Assembly: GCF_018336815.1 (NCBI RefSeq)
Contig: NZ_CP050497.1
Coordinates: 930,001-994,000 of the forward strand
Direction: 5' to 3'
DNA from: Treponema vincentii
GTDB lineage: Bacteria > Spirochaetota > Spirochaetia > Treponematales > Treponemataceae
DNA: 64,000 bases
A program made the position numbers and the translations under genes. The notes beneath the pieces are model-generated. The model had not been told where the DNA came from. It searched no databases and worked only from the letters and a program-made list of their open reading frames with translations. Shown piece by piece: positions 53,740-63,608 of the stretch. The first letter of the stretch is position 1, and every line of letters begins with the position of its first letter.

Positions 53740-55941
53740 ATGCAAACAGAGACACATTCCATTCATGATATTTTAGCGAAAAATGCAACCTCATTTTTTA
53801 TTCCTCCATTTCAAAGAGCTTATGCATGGGGCAAAACAGAAATAGAAAGGTATTTTAGCGATATTATCAGGATTATTAATTCCGAACTTGATACGGCACA
53901 ATCCGATAAACTTGAACACTTTTTTGGAACACTCGTTATAAAGGAAGAAAAAGCAGGATTTGTGAATAAGTCCATTGTTGTTGATGGGCAGCAACGATTA
54001 ACCACGACACTGCTCTTTTTGATTGCTTTACGAGATAATGAACCCAACAAAGAAAATAGAGGCTTTATTACTGATACTTATTTAACTAATAACGCATCAT
54101 CTTTTCAAGATAAAATAAAATTAAAGCAAGTTTCAAAAGATTGGGATGCCTATCGTGCATTGATAAATGGAACAAGTGCAAAACCCGGTATAATAAAAAA
54201 TGCGTATGATATATTCACTAAACTAATAGCAAATATAAAAATATCACGTCCTGAAATTACATTGGAAAAATATATTGTAGCCATCCAACGGCTTAATGTT
54301 GCCGTTATTTTCTTAGATGAAAGACCATTTAAAGGTGAAGACCCGCAAATTATTTTTGAAACGCTCAATTCTTTAGGAAAACCGCTCACTCTATCCGATT
54401 TAATCAGAAATTATGTCTTGCTCAATATGGACTGTACGCATCAAGCGATCATGTATGAAACAATTTGGTACCCAAAAATTGAACTACAATTAGCCGGTAG
54501 TACGTCGGACTTTTTTCGAGATTTTTTACAGTATAAAAAATCTACTTCTATAAAAGTGGTAAGTGATAATAACACAAAAGAAATTTATGCAAACTTCAAA
54601 AACTTTGTCGAAGAATCGTATGCTAATCATAAAGCTTTTATTGACGACATCGTAAAGTATGTAAAACTTTATACTTGGATTATACAAGCAGAAATCACTG
54701 ATACTATTTCACCAGATAAAATAAAAGACAGTCAAATAAAGGAACTGTTGAGGAATATTTTTCATGATATAAAAACCGAAGCATTTAAACCGTTTATCCT
54801 TGGACTGCTTTATTATCATCAAAATCAAACAAGCACTATCATATTTAGTGATGATAATTTTATAGCGATATTGCAAATCATTAGAACGTATCTAATACGG
54901 AGACGAATAGCACGGCTAACGCAAGGAGAAAATAAAAATATCGTACTTCTCTGCAATCGCATACATGATCTCGTGCAAAAGAAAATTGAAATGATCGATT
55001 TATTATCAAGTATGTTTTATAAAATGAGACTTCCGAATGATGATGAAATGCGGCAAGTCTTGATGATTTCAAAATTTTATGAAGATTTTAAAACGTATGG
55101 AAAATTTATTCTGGGAAAAATAGAAGAACACAATGCAAAAGTCCCGGTTGATTTTAGAAATGCTAAAATCACGATAGAACACATTATGCCGCAGACACTC
55201 AATGATGAGTGGAAAACAATGCTTGGAAATAATTATGAAGAAATATATAAAAAATATTTGCATAATATTGGAAATCTCATTCTAACAGAGTTTAATAGTG
55301 AAATAGGGAACAACCCCTTCAAAGATAAGAAAACCAAACTGCACACCTCTTCTTTATATTATAGACTGGAAATACTTAACAATGATGTTTGGAATGAGGA
55401 TAGTATAAAACAACACCAGTCAAATATGATTAATTGGTTCTTGGAGACATTCCCATTACCTCAACAATATCAAGCAGCTTCTAACTATGATAGAAAAAAA
55501 CCTGATGTCACAACCTTTTCCCCTATAGACGACGATGCCGGTGATTGGGCAGAGGGGAATAAACCGGCAAAAATGATAATCAACGAGAGCGTTTTTAATG
55601 TCTCGACTTGGCAAGATGTATTTATAAAGTTTATCACATTTATGAAAGAAGATAGCAGATATGATTTCCAATTTATCCTTGATAATCAAACTGACTTATT
55701 CAATCGCGAAGGTGTAATTCTACACTGGGGTTTATTAAAAACGATTATAGACAAGAATATAGATCTGACCACCCGATATAAATCATTTGATGGGCTATTC
55801 CCGGATAAAATCTCAAATATTAAAGGCGATATGCTGTTTATTCATACCAATATATCCGCAGCAACATGTATGACTCGTATTGCAAGCGTTATGACCAAGT
55901 TTGATATGCCGAGAGAATTTGTGATTATTACTTTAAAGTAA
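53740..55941 (+). CDS. GmrSD-like DUF262/DUF1524 defence protein
   Basis: The start ATG at 53740 follows AAGGAA; the 38 codons before it are not required. The 733-residue protein has an N-terminal DUF262 with IPPFQRAYAWGK (residues 21-32) and VDGQQRLTT (81-89). A DUF1524 HNH nuclease follows with IEHIMPQTL (about 479-487) and HNIGNLILTEFNSEIGNNPF. The last 130 residues (WQDVFIKFITFMKEDSRYDF and on) are an extra module. GmrSD-type enzymes are NTP-dependent nucleases that cut modified phage DNA. It is AT-rich and on the strand opposite to the ABC genes it separates, which suggests insertion. Confidence 0.88.
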   Translation: MQTETHSIHDILAKNATSFFIPPFQRAYAWGKTEIERYFSDIIRIINSELDTAQSDKLEHFFGTLVIKEEKAGFVNKSIVVDGQQRLTTTLLFLIALRDNEPNKENRGFITDTYLTNNASSFQDKIKLKQVSKDWDAYRALINGTSAKPGIIKNAYDIFTKLIANIKISRPEITLEKYIVAIQRLNVAVIFLDERPFKGEDPQIIFETLNSLGKPLTLSDLIRNYVLLNMDCTHQAIMYETIWYPKIELQLAGSTSDFFRDFLQYKKSTSIKVVSDNNTKEIYANFKNFVEESYANHKAFIDDIVKYVKLYTWIIQAEITDTISPDKIKDSQIKELLRNIFHDIKTEAFKPFILGLLYYHQNQTSTIIFSDDNFIAILQIIRTYLIRRRIARLTQGENKNIVLLCNRIHDLVQKKIEMIDLLSSMFYKMRLPNDDEMRQVLMISKFYEDFKTYGKFILGKIEEHNAKVPVDFRNAKITIEHIMPQTLNDEWKTMLGNNYEEIYKKYLHNIGNLILTEFNSEIGNNPFKDKKTKLHTSSLYYRLEILNNDVWNEDSIKQHQSNMINWFLETFPLPQQYQAASNYDRKKPDVTTFSPIDDDAGDWAEGNKPAKMIINESVFNVSTWQDVFIKFITFMKEDSRYDFQFILDNQTDLFNREGVILHWGLLKTIIDKNIDLTTRYKSFDGLFPDKISNIKGDMLFIHTNISAATCMTRIASVMTKFDMPREFVIITLK

Positions 55942-56344
55942 TATAGATTTGCTACGGATTTTGACGACCTCAAATATTTCTTGTTTTGATACCGCTTCAG
56001 CAATATGTATGTAGGAGTAATTTCTATTTCTTTTCATCGTAATACACCGTATAGAAATTGCCTTTTGTGTCCGTACTTTGTTCGATGTTTTGACTGTCGC
56101 CATCGATAACGATTTATATTTTTCTATTCAGTTGGAAGATCTATTCGCCAAGGATGGCAATCGTTGATGCGGAATCGATGTTTGAGGCAAAGCCGAAAAC
56201 TCGCCGTCAAGGAAGCTGTCTTTAGTATTTAACGCTTGATAAAAAATCAACAGTATCTGTCAGCTACTTGAGGGATATACCCGCATTCAAACTTTTTACC
56301 ATAGCCACTGAATTTACAGAAAGGACTTCACAGTCTCACCGTTT
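55942..56344. other. Intergenic region with gene remnants and one GGA hairpin
   Basis: No intact gene. On the minus strand a short frame, NFYTVYYDEKK, may be the end of a lost gene. On the + strand GCCA-AGGA-TGGC (56147-56158) matches the CsrA loop consensus (CAAGGATG), and CAAGGAAG follows at about 56197. Confidence 0.45.
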
Positions 56345-58090
56345 TTAACATACCGATTCCCCTATTACCCTTTCCAGCTTCCAGTTCCGGCTTTGCTCGT
56401 GTGTGTCCCACAGCTTTGCATACAGCGGCGAGGTTTTCAAAAGTTCGCTGTGTGTTCCCGTTGCCGCGACCGTTCCGTTATTCATCAAGATAATTTGATC
56501 ACAGCCGGTAACCGTCGACAGCCGGTGAGCAATTAAAATAAGTGTCTTATCTTTACACAATTGTTCAAGCGACTTTTGTATCTTTTGCTGATTTTCCATA
56601 TCCGCATAGGCGGTCGCTTCGTCAAGAATTAACACCGGTGCGTTTCGCAATAGAGCACGTGCAATAATAATCCGCTGCCGTTGACCTCCCGACAATTTTG
56701 CACCATCATCTCCTGCACTCGTGTTGTAGCCATTTTCAAACGCAATGATAAACTCGTGACAATATGCATTTTTTGCCGCTTCAATCACTTCCTCATTGGA
56801 TGCATCGGGCTTCCCAAGCCGTATGTTTTCCATAATTGTCATGTTGAATAAAAAGGTGTCCTGCGTTACATAGTTGACCCGCTGCATCAGCTGATCCAAA
56901 AATAAATCTCGATACGCAACACCGCCTATTGTTATACTTCCTTCCTGTACATCCCAAAAGCGTGCAATAAGATTAGCGACGGTCGTTTTACCGGAACCTG
57001 AATGCCCGACAATCGCAGTCTTTGTTTTTTCAGGGAACACAAGTGAAATATCATGCAGCACCTGCACATCTTCATACGCAAAAGAAACATGATGCAGTGC
57101 AATTTCGTTATTCGGTATTTCACCGACGGCTGTATCGGGTTCTTGTAATTCAGGAGCAGAGAGAACTTCGTTGATGAGGCGTTCGCCGTTTTTAATGTAA
57201 TAAAAGTTATCCATAAATTCCGTGAACTTTAAAAGAGATGTACCGATTCCGACGGACACCAACACGGAAAATAAATATAAGTGCGCGCTCAAACTTCCGG
57301 CGCAGTATAAAAAGCCGCCGACGCTCAGCACGCTCGCTAAAAGCGAGGAGAGCATAATGATTGAAGGGGAGGCGGCAATATACATTCTGTTATAAAGATG
57401 CAGCGTTGCGGTTTTATACTCGTCGATGGAGGTGTCATATTTTGAAAGCGCCGCATCTTCCCGTCCGAAAATTTTTATTTCTTTATTCCCACGAATATAT
57501 TCGATAACGCGCCCGTTCATCGTTTCAAGCATTGTATAATAGGTTGCGGCAAACTCGTTCATAATGCCGATATACATCGGAAGATAGAAAAGCAAGGTCA
57601 ATCCCGCAGGTACCAATAGTGAAAGTCCCATCCGCCAATCAAAGCTGAAAAGCAGCGCAATAATACTGACCGGTAGCAGCACGTTTGAAGTCGTTTCGGG
57701 GATTGCATGTGCAAGCGGATATTCAAGCCGCTCGATGCTGTCGATCAGCAAACTGTGAAAGTAGCCGCTCCCCTTTGTCTGCGTGTAGCCGAGCGGCATA
57801 CGCATCATCTTTTCCGTGACGGCAAGCCGTATTTTTTTCAAAATGGAAAACGCCGTCTTATGCGAGATCGCAGTCGAAAGACAGTGCATCAGAATTTGAA
57901 GCGAGAGCGCAAGAAAAATCAGCAGCGCATATTGCAGCACTGTCCGCTCACTGCAGCCTTGCACAATATCAAGCAGCAGCCGGTACACCAGATAATACGG
58001 TGCAAGGCCGAAAAAAACCGACCCGATTGCCAACGCCACGGAAACGCCATAAATCGGAATATGTTCTTTTACAAAATCCTTAAATCGCAT
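56345..58090 (-). CDS. ABC transporter, fused permease-ATPase (half-transporter 2)
   Basis: The 581-residue protein has an N-terminal six-helix membrane domain and an ATPase with Walker A GHSGSGKTT, Q-loop NYVTQDTFLF, signature LSGGQRQR, Walker B VLILDEAT and H-loop IAHRLS. It pairs with 51719-53488 as a probable heterodimer and follows the AraC gene 58228-59199 on the same strand. Confidence 0.92.
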   Translation of the reverse strand: MRFKDFVKEHIPIYGVSVALAIGSVFFGLAPYYLVYRLLLDIVQGCSERTVLQYALLIFLALSLQILMHCLSTAISHKTAFSILKKIRLAVTEKMMRMPLGYTQTKGSGYFHSLLIDSIERLEYPLAHAIPETTSNVLLPVSIIALLFSFDWRMGLSLLVPAGLTLLFYLPMYIGIMNEFAATYYTMLETMNGRVIEYIRGNKEIKIFGREDAALSKYDTSIDEYKTATLHLYNRMYIAASPSIIMLSSLLASVLSVGGFLYCAGSLSAHLYLFSVLVSVGIGTSLLKFTEFMDNFYYIKNGERLINEVLSAPELQEPDTAVGEIPNNEIALHHVSFAYEDVQVLHDISLVFPEKTKTAIVGHSGSGKTTVANLIARFWDVQEGSITIGGVAYRDLFLDQLMQRVNYVTQDTFLFNMTIMENIRLGKPDASNEEVIEAAKNAYCHEFIIAFENGYNTSAGDDGAKLSGGQRQRIIIARALLRNAPVLILDEATAYADMENQQKIQKSLEQLCKDKTLILIAHRLSTVTGCDQIILMNNGTVAATGTHSELLKTSPLYAKLWDTHEQSRNWKLERVIGESVC

Positions 58091-58227
58091 GGTTTGTTTA
58101 TACGTCTTTTTGAATGAGCTGTCCGTAATACCGGTAAAAGTTTGTCTGATGGCGATATATTTTGGCTAAGAGCGAAATGATGGCAAGTTGTACTATAGGA
58201 CATCTTCTAAAAAATGCTCGTCAACTG

Positions 58228-59199
58228 TCATTCCCCGCACTTCTTCCCCCTCATCTCTCTTCGTAATTCGCCGGGACTAACTCCGTAATATTTTTTAAAC
58301 GCAGTTTGAAAATACCCGTCGCCGTAATAGCCAACCTCACGGGCAATCTGTGTAATCGACACATCGCTGTTCTTCAAAAGCTCAACCGCTTTATGCATCC
58401 GCACATTTTGCACATACCCATTAACCGTAGTATGGTTGGTTTCTTTAAATCCCGTTACCAGTTTTTCTCTATTTAACGCAAATTGTTTCGACAACGCCTG
58501 AATCGTCGGCGGATTCACCGCGTGCTTTTCAAGATACACACGCAATGCATGCAAACGCGCTTTATCATCCGCTGATAAATGCACCGTCCGTTTTTCCGTA
58601 TGCGAATAGATATAGTCAAAAAGATACACAAACGCTTCCAACGCCTTCGCCTGTATATACAGCACGAGCACATCACCCGTCAGCGTACAGTTTTTCAGCT
58701 GCTCACAGATCGCGGATATCTGCGGAATATGCAGCGGAGCAGGATTAAGAACCGCCGCCGCACGTTCCCAAAAATCATCAGGCAGTGCGATAGGCAGCGT
58801 TTCAAAAAACTGAGGACGATACGAAAACCCTGCATTGACAATCCGTACGTGCGGGTTAATCCGTTTAAACCCATGAAAAATCGGTTCGTTCACATAGACA
58901 TTTAATCCGTAGTCCACCGCATCCGGCAAAGGCTTTCGGCATGCATCATACACTTCCACCGAACCCTCGTAATACCGTCCGATCTCAATTCCCCGCTCGT
59001 CAACCGACTCCTCTATGATACACGGCCGCTCCAGCGTGCAGTCGGACACAATCCCCATTGCAGTTCGCGTATTCCCCATAATAGTAAAACCTCTCGTCCC
59101 CAGCTCAGGCGACGCCGTGTACCGAATACACCCCACTTCCACTTTCTTTTCAAACCCCAGCCGCTCCCAATCCTTCCAATAATCTTCTATTGTTCTCAT
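58228..59199 (-). CDS. AraC-family transcriptional regulator
   Basis: The chosen start is the ATG at 59199 (MRTIEDYWKDWERLGFEKKV); an upstream ATG at 59235 is possible. The 323-residue protein has a PchR/YbtA-like N-terminal half and a C-terminal double helix-turn-helix (TIQALSKQFALNREKLVTGF, NSDVSITQIAREVGYYGDGY then FQTAFKKYYGVSPGELRRE). It sits upstream of half-transporter 2 on the same strand and probably controls the transporter. A siderophore-like signal is a family-based guess. Confidence 0.9.
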   Translation of the reverse strand: MRTIEDYWKDWERLGFEKKVEVGCIRYTASPELGTRGFTIMGNTRTAMGIVSDCTLERPCIIEESVDERGIEIGRYYEGSVEVYDACRKPLPDAVDYGLNVYVNEPIFHGFKRINPHVRIVNAGFSYRPQFFETLPIALPDDFWERAAAVLNPAPLHIPQISAICEQLKNCTLTGDVLVLYIQAKALEAFVYLFDYIYSHTEKRTVHLSADDKARLHALRVYLEKHAVNPPTIQALSKQFALNREKLVTGFKETNHTTVNGYVQNVRMHKAVELLKNSDVSITQIAREVGYYGDGYFQTAFKKYYGVSPGELRREMRGKKCGE

Positions 59200-59927
59200 A
59201 GTGTTCTCTTCATTATGGAAACCTCTAAAAGCCAACCGAGTTTTTAGAGGAGCCCTTTACAGCTTCTTCGATTGTAGCGTATTTTTTATAGATGGATAAG
59301 GAGGGGAAAGTCTCCCCGAATAAAAGCTTATGCCATGGACGGCACAAAAGAGATTATGCGCGATGTTTTTGTGCAACAAAAACTCGTGCCCATCATTTTA
59401 CACGGACGTAAAATGATGGGCACCGCTCCATAAAAGGCCGCTGCTTCTGTTGTTTTGTAACAAGGATTTTCGGTACCCTCAAATCTTGTTCCTGCGGTAT
59501 CCGCGCAGCAGTCTTGTTATTCCCACGGAAATCAATTTTCACCTCTTTCATAGATTTTGGAGCCGAAACCACCGGAAACCCATTAAAAAAGCGCATCATT
59601 CTTTCTAAAAACATCATAGAAACGGTTACATTGCACTATCATTTTTCAAAAATTGATTTCCGTGTGTTATTCCGCTACCCCCTCGTCTCATCAATGTGAA
59701 ATATGGTATATTTTGTGTTTTTTCATATACTTTATTATGGCGCAGAGCGTTCGGCAAAACTATACATCCGTGTATAGTTTTGACTGCAAGTTGTAGCTCT
59801 GCCACGACATTCCTACTCTGACAGAATGTCAGTGCTTCTAAAAGGAACGGCGGGTATGAAAACCTCCGCATAAATAACGTAAGCATTTCAGAATGAAAAA
59901 ATGTGGTTTGAAGCATGAGGAAAATAA
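59200..59927. other. Long divergent region between two AraC genes
   Basis: No gene is convincing. 59331-59344 is TGCC-ATGGAC-GGCA. 59365-59383 is GTTTTTG/CAAAAAC. 59386-59423 is a perfect 16-bp stem with loop ACGGAC. 59524-59539 and 59649-59664 are 16-bp inverted repeats (CACGGAAATCAATTTT). 59755-59782 is an 11-bp stem with loop ATCCGT, whose minus strand reads ACACGGATGT. Several loops fit the CsrA consensus. Confidence 0.6.
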
Positions 59928-60824
59928 ATGAATAAAACTGCCGAATATAAAACAGCCGTGATACAATTGTATAAGGGCGTTAATCTTGAATTTTATGATA
60001 CCGAGACCGATGAAGTATATTTTCTTCGCGGAAAACCGCGTAATGTATTTAGAATCGATTATTGCAAACAAGGTATTTTGGAAGGTGAATTTGAAAATAA
60101 ATCTTTTTCATATTTAGGCGAAAAAGAAGCGGCAATTAATTACGAAAAACTTGCACTGTTAAAAACATATTTTCCACTGAGAATTTACAAAGGAGTAAGC
60201 ATTTTATTTTTTCTCGATGAACTGGATGAAAAATTTGCCGCCGTAACGGAAATCTTTGATATCGATATTAATAAGATTTGTGCAAAATTGGATTTAAAAA
60301 ACGGATGGTATAAACTGAAACCGGAATCGGAAATTACAAAAATTTTAGATGCGTTATATGTAAACACGGATATGCACGATCATATTTATTTTCAAATTAA
60401 AATACTTGAAATTCTTCATTATTTGAACAGGCTTGGTCTATCGGCATACCGGACAGAAGAATTTTTTTCAGGCTATAATATCAATAAGGTAAAAAAAATT
60501 CATGCCTTTATTGCCGATAACCTTGATAAGAATATTTCATTTCAACAGCTTGTAAAAACGGAAGGGATAAGTTACACAATTTTTCAAAAATTGTTCAGAC
60601 AAATATACGGCGACAGTCCGTATTCCTATCTAAAAAAATATAAACTAAAAACGGGAGCGTTTTATATTTCTTCTACAAACAAAAAAATAGCGGAGATAGC
60701 GGCTGATTTGGGTTATGCAAATGCGAGTAAATTCTCCGATGCCTTTAAGTCGATATACGGGCAAACACCGCTGCAGTACAGAAACACCCTTACGAACCCT
60801 GCTAAAAACGATAAAAATTCATAG
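59928..60824 (+). CDS. AraC-family regulator of the downstream transporter
   Basis: The 298-residue protein has an N-terminal domain without known ligand motifs and a C-terminal double helix-turn-helix (NISFQQLVKTEGISYTIFQK, then KKIAEIAADLGYANASKFSD and FKSIYGQTPLQYRNTL). It precedes the solute-binding protein gene, and a tandem 12-bp repeat in the gap looks like its binding site. Confidence 0.9.
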   Translation: MNKTAEYKTAVIQLYKGVNLEFYDTETDEVYFLRGKPRNVFRIDYCKQGILEGEFENKSFSYLGEKEAAINYEKLALLKTYFPLRIYKGVSILFFLDELDEKFAAVTEIFDIDINKICAKLDLKNGWYKLKPESEITKILDALYVNTDMHDHIYFQIKILEILHYLNRLGLSAYRTEEFFSGYNINKVKKIHAFIADNLDKNISFQQLVKTEGISYTIFQKLFRQIYGDSPYSYLKKYKLKTGAFYISSTNKKIAEIAADLGYANASKFSDAFKSIYGQTPLQYRNTLTNPAKNDKNS

Positions 60825-60854
60825 AATCTTCAAAAGTATTTTTCAAAAAAAATA

Positions 60855-60886
60855 TCAAAATGGAGTATTTTCGCTCAAAATGGAGT
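60855..60886 (+). promoter_or_regulatory. Tandem AraC-type operator
   Basis: TCAAAATGGAGT occurs at 60855-60866 and again at 60875-60886, exactly 20 bases apart (about two helical turns) on the same strand. AraC-family proteins commonly bind such direct repeats next to the -35 region. It lies 77 bases before the solute-binding protein start. Confidence 0.65.
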
Positions 60887-60962
60887 GGAAAGAAAAATCA
60901 TTTTGCGTATAGTAAGTTGAAACTAACTTCTATTTATATGTTTTAAGGACGGTATAACTTCT

Positions 60963-62510
60963 ATGAAACGCTTGCTATTGGGGATTCTTTCAATTGTGCT
61001 GCTAATCTCATGTACGGTAAAAAGCGAAACACCCACGGATACGGAACAGACCGTGCTGAAAATAGGCGCCATAAAGGATTTTAAACGGTCGCTTGAAGGC
61101 TCGACGTTGGTATTTGATACGCTTTTGCAAATGACACTCGATTACAAACCGCTTCCCAATATCATTACCGAATGGACGCGGAACGATACGGCAACGGAAT
61201 ACCATCTTACCATACGGGATGATATTCTTTTTTCCGATGGAACTCCGCTTACCGCGCAAACCGTAAAATGGGATATCGAAAACGTTGCGCCGATAACGTA
61301 CTGCGTATTTTCATCCCTGTTGAAAGAGGTCAGCATAACGGATACGACGCATTTAAAAATCAGCTTGACTGCTCCGTATTATTTTCTGCCGCAGGATCTT
61401 GCGTTAGTAACGGCGATAAAAGAAAACGGAGTTGATGAGGCGTTAAACATTACCGATTTTATCGGAACCGGCGCATATATTTTGAAAGAATACGACGAAG
61501 GTCAGTCGGCTTCTTTGATAAAGAATGAGAACTACTGGAATAAAGCGGCAGCGCCTTCAATTCCGCAAGTAGAGTGGCTTGTGATCACCGACGACAATGC
61601 ACGGAATTCGGCTCTTTCGTCAGGGCAAATCGACGTGCTTGGCATAAGTGAGCATTATCTTTCGATACAGTATCCGTTAATCGATGATTTAATAAAGGCA
61701 AAAAAGATGAGCTTTTTTGAAGAACCGAAAGACGCTTTTACTTCACTTATGACTATCAGCTTTAATTGGAAAGAAGGTTTTTGCAGCGATAAAGCGTTGC
61801 GCGAAGCGCTGGAATACGGAATAAACCGACAGGCGCTCGTTGATACCGTTTTTTTTGGCATACCTCAGGCATCGGGACATCAATTTAACCCTGCATTTAC
61901 CGATGGACCTCAAAACGAAAAACCATATACCTATAATCCGGAGTTTTCAAAGGCGCTGCTTGCCGAAGCGGGTTATCGGGACAGCGATAACGACGGTGTA
62001 CTCGAAAAAGACGGAAAAAAAGTTTCGTTAAAATTTTTAATTTCTTCAAAAGAAGATTACCAACGCGATTTGGCCGTTTTTATAAAATCGGAATTGCATA
62101 AACTCAGAATAGATTGCGAAATTATTCAGGTTACCGGTGAATCAATGAGGGAGCATTTTAAAACCGGCAATTATGACTTGGCTGTTTCTCATCCGTGGTA
62201 TGAACCGATCATCGGTACCGTAACCTATTTTGGATTTGATGATAATTATACCGACTACGGATTAAGCTATGCCATTAATGCAAAGTCTGTGGAAGCGGCG
62301 CGCGCTTTGGTCGAATCGGCAACCGAAGAACAAATTAAAACCTACGCGGGAGCATTATGGAAAGAACAATACGAGCAGTGCGTAACCCTACCGTTATGTA
62401 CCAGTTCCCGCATGGCAATTTTTAATCCGCGTTTTGAAGGCTTCCGGTTTAACGGGAACGTATACCGCATCGATTTAAGCGGCGTCAAACTCCGTACCGA
62501 AAAACGGTAG
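60963..62510 (+). CDS. ABC solute-binding lipoprotein (SBP family 5)
   Basis: The 515-residue protein has a signal with lipobox LLISC (Cys17) and the family 5 pattern: LVFDTLLQMTLDYKPLPNII, ILFSDGTPLTAQTVKWDIEN, FIGTGAYILKEYDEGQSASL, ALREALEYGINRQALVDTVF and NPEFSKALLAEAGY. It would capture a peptide, nickel or a metal-chelate in the periplasm. The AraC neighbour and the permease genes downstream suggest a metal or metallophore system, but the ligand is not shown. Confidence 0.9.
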   Translation: MKRLLLGILSIVLLISCTVKSETPTDTEQTVLKIGAIKDFKRSLEGSTLVFDTLLQMTLDYKPLPNIITEWTRNDTATEYHLTIRDDILFSDGTPLTAQTVKWDIENVAPITYCVFSSLLKEVSITDTTHLKISLTAPYYFLPQDLALVTAIKENGVDEALNITDFIGTGAYILKEYDEGQSASLIKNENYWNKAAAPSIPQVEWLVITDDNARNSALSSGQIDVLGISEHYLSIQYPLIDDLIKAKKMSFFEEPKDAFTSLMTISFNWKEGFCSDKALREALEYGINRQALVDTVFFGIPQASGHQFNPAFTDGPQNEKPYTYNPEFSKALLAEAGYRDSDNDGVLEKDGKKVSLKFLISSKEDYQRDLAVFIKSELHKLRIDCEIIQVTGESMREHFKTGNYDLAVSHPWYEPIIGTVTYFGFDDNYTDYGLSYAINAKSVEAARALVESATEEQIKTYAGALWKEQYEQCVTLPLCTSSRMAIFNPRFEGFRFNGNVYRIDLSGVKLRTEKR

Positions 62511-62635
62511 TGGTGCAGCGCTGCCGATTGGAAAATGCAAGAGCATCTCTAAAAGCACTGATTTGCATGTCCGTGTTAGCGAATATGATGATTACTTTCT
62601 TACAGGATAAGCGATAGACTTATAGTTTTTGAAAG

Positions 62636-63608
62636 ATGCTCACAAAAGGAAAAAAATGTTTTATGAGTCCGTTACATGTATTTATCAGAAAATTAATTAT
62701 GATTATACCGACGGTACTGTTGCTGTCTTTTTTAAGTTTTTCCGTAATTTATTTTGCGCCCGGCAGCGCAGAAAAGTTGTTGCTGAATGCAAAAAATGCA
62801 CGGGGCTTTATAAGCGACAAAACAGTAGACGTATACGGCAAAAAGCTCGGACTCAATAAACCGTTCGGCAGGCTGTATGCGCATTGGTTATGCAGTTTAT
62901 TAAAAGGAGATCTCGGTACATCGTATTTGACAAACAAACCGGTTTCCGGCATTTTTATAAAACGTTTTTCGGTTACTTTTAAACTCGCATTGTTAAGCCT
63001 GCTGATTTATTCGGCATTGGGTATTCCGATCGGAGTGCTCGCATCGGTAAAAGAAAATATACTGTGCCGTTTCTTTTTGCAGCGGTGGCGTATCATTTGT
63101 ATGTCGATACCGTCATTTTGGATTGCCGTTATTTTGGTTTGGTTTATTGCGAATTATATTCCTGTTATTCCTACAATAGGTTATCACGGAATAAAAAGTT
63201 TAATAGTTCCTGCTTTTTTTACTGGGCATTATGTCGTTTTCCAATTTAACCTGCGTTATTCAAAGTAAAACTCAAGCGGTGTTAAGTAAGTCGTTTATCA
63301 TCTTAGCGGGAGCGCTCGGCATTCCGCAAAAGATCATTTTTATAAGGCACGTGCTTAAAAATATCGCAGCCCCTGCAATTGCAGTAGCCTGCATCGATTT
63401 TAGCGGATTTATCGGCGGAGCAATTTTAATCGAAAATATCTTTTCTATTCCCGGTTTGGGGCTGATGCTTGCCGAAGCGCTCAATGTAAAAGATTACCCC
63501 GTTATCGCAGGAACACTTTTTTTGTTGGGACTTTTTATCAATCTTTTAAACTTCTTTGCAGAGATGGTATATCTTATAATCGACAGACGAGGTATTTATG
63601 AAAACTAA
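62636..63608 (+). pseudogene. Dpp/Nik-type permease 1, split by one extra T in a T7 tract
   Basis: The first frame (MIIPTVLLLSFLSFSVIYFA, APGSAEKLL, LGLNKPFGRLYAHWLCSLLK GDLG, then MSIPSFWIAVILVWFIANY) runs out at 63268. The second frame picks up at GIMSFSNLTCVIQSKTQAVL, GIPQKIIFIRHVLKNIAAPA, FIGGAILIENIFSIPGLGLM. The junction is GCTTTTTTTACTG (T7 at 63214-63220). Six T would read AFLLGIMSFS, the expected permease sequence. A start at 62663 is also possible. The gene overlaps the next permease by 11 bases. Both halves are intact, so an artefact or slippage is plausible. Confidence 0.8.
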
